Source: Methanomassiliicoccales archaeon (GTDB lineage: Archaea > Thermoplasmatota > Thermoplasmata > Methanomassiliicoccales > UBA472). From it: a stretch of DNA of 7,730 bases. Of the stretch, positions 6,513-7,730 are shown in pieces (the first letter of the stretch is position 1; each line of letters opens with the position of its first letter). The translations under genes were made by a program, and so were the position numbers. Where the stretch lies: positions 1 through 7,730 of the forward strand of contig JALOTM010000035.1 in the NCBI GenBank assembly GCA_025457905.1, given 5' to 3'. Under the pieces are notes generated by a model, which worked only from the letters and a program-made list of their open reading frames with translations, searched no databases and was not told the origin of the DNA.

Positions 6513-6899
6513 TCAGAACGACGAGCTGAAACCTCCCATACGGACCTTGAGCGCTCGATTCTCCGCCATCGCCCATGTCAGGACCTCATCGTACTCCTCC
6601 CGCCCAAAGGCCAGGTCCTCAGGGAGGGACTCGAAGAGCTCCCAGCGCATCTCGCCTTCTCCTTTGCTCTCCGCGAGGCAGGTCAGCGTCCCGTAGAACA
6701 CCATGCCGTCGCGCCTGGGCCGGATGGACATCGGCAGGAAGTCGCAGCCGCATTCCTCCCTCACCTCGCGCACGGCCGCCTGCTCAGCGCTCTCCCCGGC
6801 CTCGATCCTACCACCTGGCATCTCCCAGCCTTCGCGCTTGGGATTGAAGACCATGGCGAAGCGGTCCCCGACGAAAGCTATGCAGTACACCCAGTTCAT
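6513..6899 (-). CDS. Nudix hydrolase
   Basis: Nudix enzymes hydrolyse nucleoside diphosphates linked to another group, often cleaning up oxidised nucleotides or processing capped or sugar nucleotides. This 128-residue single-domain protein has a full Nudix box at residues 30-52: Gly30, Glu36, then REVREE (44-49), with Gly51. This matches G-x5-E-x7-REUxEE-x-GU except that the final aliphatic residue is cysteine (Cys52). MPGGRIEAGE (27-36) precedes the metal-binding glutamates. The ATG at 6899 overlaps the stop codon of flpA as ATGA, with GGGAAGG just upstream, which indicates translational coupling. The reading frame stays open upstream, but that stretch is the shadow of flpA. The substrate is not recognisable; the coupling to an RNA methylase hints at RNA or SAM-nucleotide housekeeping, which is only inference. 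Confidence 0.9.
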   Translation of the reverse strand: MNWVYCIAFVGDRFAMVFNPKREGWEMPGGRIEAGESAEQAAVREVREECGCDFLPMSIRPRRDGMVFYGTLTCLAESKGEGEMRWELFESLPEDLAFGREEYDEVLTWAMAENRALKVRMGGFSSSF

Positions 6900-7564
6900 G
6901 TCCTTCCCACCACGATCATGGCATGGTCCTTCTCGAAGGGCGACAGGTCCATGAGGTCGCGCACCTCGAGCCCCTCCCTGAGCAGGAGGCCCTTGGCCTC
7001 CTGGAACACCTCGGATGGCTCTCTGGTGACGTCCTCCGAGCGCGCTTTGATCGACAGCATCCCCGCCCCGGCGCCGAAGGCCCTCATGGCCTTGATGAAT
7101 ATCGCCGCCTGCCCCTTCTGGGCGATGTCCTGGTAGACCACGTCCGCTCTCTCCACCAGGAAGGAGTACTCCTGCGGCCTGGTCGCGTCCCCGAGGACGG
7201 GGACCATGTTGCGTCGGGACTCGCAAACCTTCACCAGGTCCCGGAAGGAGCGCGGTGAGATCTCCACGCAGTATACGGTGCCCCGGCACGCTATGTCCGC
7301 CACATGGCTGGCGGTGGTACCGGAGGCGGCTCCCAGGTAGAGCACGCGCGAGCCCTCCCCGATCGGGCAGGACAAGCCTCCCAGCCTAAGGTAGGCACCC
7401 AGTTTGCTACGGCTCGGCGACCACTCCCGGTACTCCACGCCCTGGAAATCGAAGAGCCTCTCGCCGTAGACGCGCGTTCCCGGCGCGGAGTTGCGGGTCA
7501 GCAGGCGCTCCCCGTCCCAGAAAACGCCCTTGACCCGTGTCTCCACCAGCCGACCCTCGTCCAT
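6896..7564 (-). CDS. flpA: Fibrillarin-like rRNA/tRNA 2'-O-methyltransferase
   Basis: Fibrillarin is the SAM-dependent catalytic subunit of archaeal box C/D ribonucleoproteins, acting with L7Ae, Nop5 and guide RNAs to methylate ribose 2'-hydroxyls. The 222-residue protein is full length. Key segments are EYREWSPSRSKLGAYL (44-59), VLYLGAASGTTASHVAD (74-90, the SAM-binding loop), YCVEISPRSFRDL (98-110), GDATRP (125-130), VVYQDIAQ (142-149), SIKARSEDVT (171-180) and PFEKDHAM (209-216). The Lys-Asp-Lys-His catalytic tetrad is present as Lys54, Asp146, Lys173 and His214. ATG at 7564 is preceded by AAGGAG four bases away; longer in-frame extensions (to 7696) would run through the divergent gene and are rejected. 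Nop5, often adjacent in euryarchaea, is not here: upstream is a divergent gene and downstream is Nudix. Confidence 0.96.
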   Translation of the reverse strand: MDEGRLVETRVKGVFWDGERLLTRNSAPGTRVYGERLFDFQGVEYREWSPSRSKLGAYLRLGGLSCPIGEGSRVLYLGAASGTTASHVADIACRGTVYCVEISPRSFRDLVKVCESRRNMVPVLGDATRPQEYSFLVERADVVYQDIAQKGQAAIFIKAMRAFGAGAGMLSIKARSEDVTREPSEVFQEAKGLLLREGLEVRDLMDLSPFEKDHAMIVVGRT

Positions 7565-7616
7565 GCCGCTCCTTACTGAATGGCGGTCAAGCTTAAAATC
7601 ACCGCGGGGCATAAGC
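7565..7616. promoter_or_regulatory. Divergent promoter between flpA and the coiled-coil gene
   Basis: This 52-bp gap separates two divergent starts. The AT-rich core AGCTTAAAATC (7590-7600) reads CTTAAAAT to the right, about 22 nt ahead of the ATG at 7617, and GATTTTAAGCT to the left. On the left side AAGGAG (7569-7574) is the flpA ribosome-binding site. A TATA at the core would place the flpA start very near that site, so GCTTATG (7612-7618) may be the true flpA element. No ribosome-binding site precedes the rightward gene, which suggests leaderless expression. Confidence 0.4.
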
Positions 7617-7730
7617 ATGCCCGTGGCGGACGCCGAGGAGGCCAAGCGCATCGAGGAGCTCTCGCAGCGCATCGAGGAGCTCGAGGCCACCCTCAAGAAG
7701 GTGGCCGAACCCTATTCGGAGCTGGTGCGC
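7617..7730 (+). CDS. Coiled-coil protein of unknown function, first 38 codons
   Basis: The frame begins MPVADAEEAKRIEELSQR and stays open to the last base of the window, so only the N-terminus is seen. Residues about 7-31 form a regular amphipathic helix with leucine, isoleucine and valine at heptad spacing and many Glu, Lys and Arg, predicting a coiled coil. A 17-bp direct repeat with a 21-bp period (7645-7661 and 7666-7682) encodes two copies of RIEEL one heptad apart. Codon use is GC-rich like the neighbours, and a TATA-like CTTAAAAT lies upstream. I do not recognise a family from this fragment; an N-terminal coiled coil occurs in regulators, chaperones and structural proteins alike. That it is a gene at all rests on codon pattern, start position and the divergent promoter. 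Confidence 0.6.
   Translation, partial: MPVADAEEAKRIEELSQRIEELEATLKKVAEPYSELVR

Noticed and set aside
6464..6555. Nonamer TTGAGCGCT present twice (6464-6472 and 6547-6555)
   Set aside because: One copy is inside the Nudix coding sequence and there are only two, so chance is an adequate explanation.
6900..7289. Upstream extension of the Nudix frame to 258 residues
   Set aside because: The added part is read through fibrillarin in another frame and shows no domain, while ATG 6899 gives a complete Nudix protein with a coupled start.
7565..7696. Extension of fibrillarin to 266 residues
   Set aside because: It would cross the divergent promoter and the start of the coiled-coil gene. The fibrillarin family begins near 7564, which has a good AAGGAG site.
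1..7730. CRISPR arrays, insertion sequences, integrase sites, toxin-antitoxin pairs
   Set aside because: I saw no regularly spaced repeats, transposase or recombinase motifs, terminal inverted repeats or tRNA-end duplication near tRNA-Val.

Overview
This window reads as a GC-rich piece of an archaeal chromosome made mostly of housekeeping genes. The archaeal assignment rests on direct signals: a fibrillarin-like box C/D methyltransferase, an archaeal-length ribosomal protein S15 (151 residues), an archaeal RecJ/GAN-type DHH nuclease next to S15, a Kae1-type tRNA-modification protein starting [10 protein letters not shown], and AT-rich TATA-like boxes 20 to 35 nt ahead of several starts, some apparently leaderless. 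A euryarchaeal or Thermoplasmatota lineage (for example Methanomassiliicoccales-like) fits, but I cannot prove the lineage from this sequence alone.

Layout. Positions 1-1251 (minus) hold the N-terminal 417 codons of a hydantoinase/oxoprolinase-family protein that runs off the window. An AT-rich spacer (1252-1401) carries its promoter and a probable T-run terminator for the next gene. Also on the minus strand are a HEAT-repeat protein (1402-1974), a small five-cysteine protein (2017-2208), tRNA-Val(GAC) (2319-2390) and a class I SAM-dependent methyltransferase (2455-3249). On the plus strand follow a glutaredoxin-like mini-protein (3311-3556) and kae1 (3582-4562). kae1 meets the minus-strand recJ/GAN gene (4549-5916) tail to tail with a 14-bp coding overlap, and recJ follows rps15 (5923-6378) closely. 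Then come a Nudix hydrolase (6513-6899) translationally coupled to fibrillarin flpA (6896-7564), both minus, and finally a divergent plus-strand gene starting at 7617 whose first 38 codons form a coiled coil.

How the genes fit together. Much of the window serves translation and RNA modification: tRNA-Val, S15, Kae1 (threonylcarbamoylation of tRNA A37) and fibrillarin (2'-O-methylation of rRNA/tRNA). The S15-RecJ pair joins a ribosomal gene to a replication/repair nuclease, an arrangement known in archaea. The methyltransferase and the glutaredoxin-like gene diverge from one compact promoter, and the kae1 promoter sits on the stop codon of the glutaredoxin-like gene.

I found no CRISPR array, insertion sequence, phage gene, toxin-antitoxin pair or defence island. 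I see no convincing undescribed system. The least explained parts are the five-cysteine protein with its HEAT-repeat neighbour, the fibrillarin-Nudix coupling, and the standalone Kae1. No stretch longer than about 150 bases lacks a gene.
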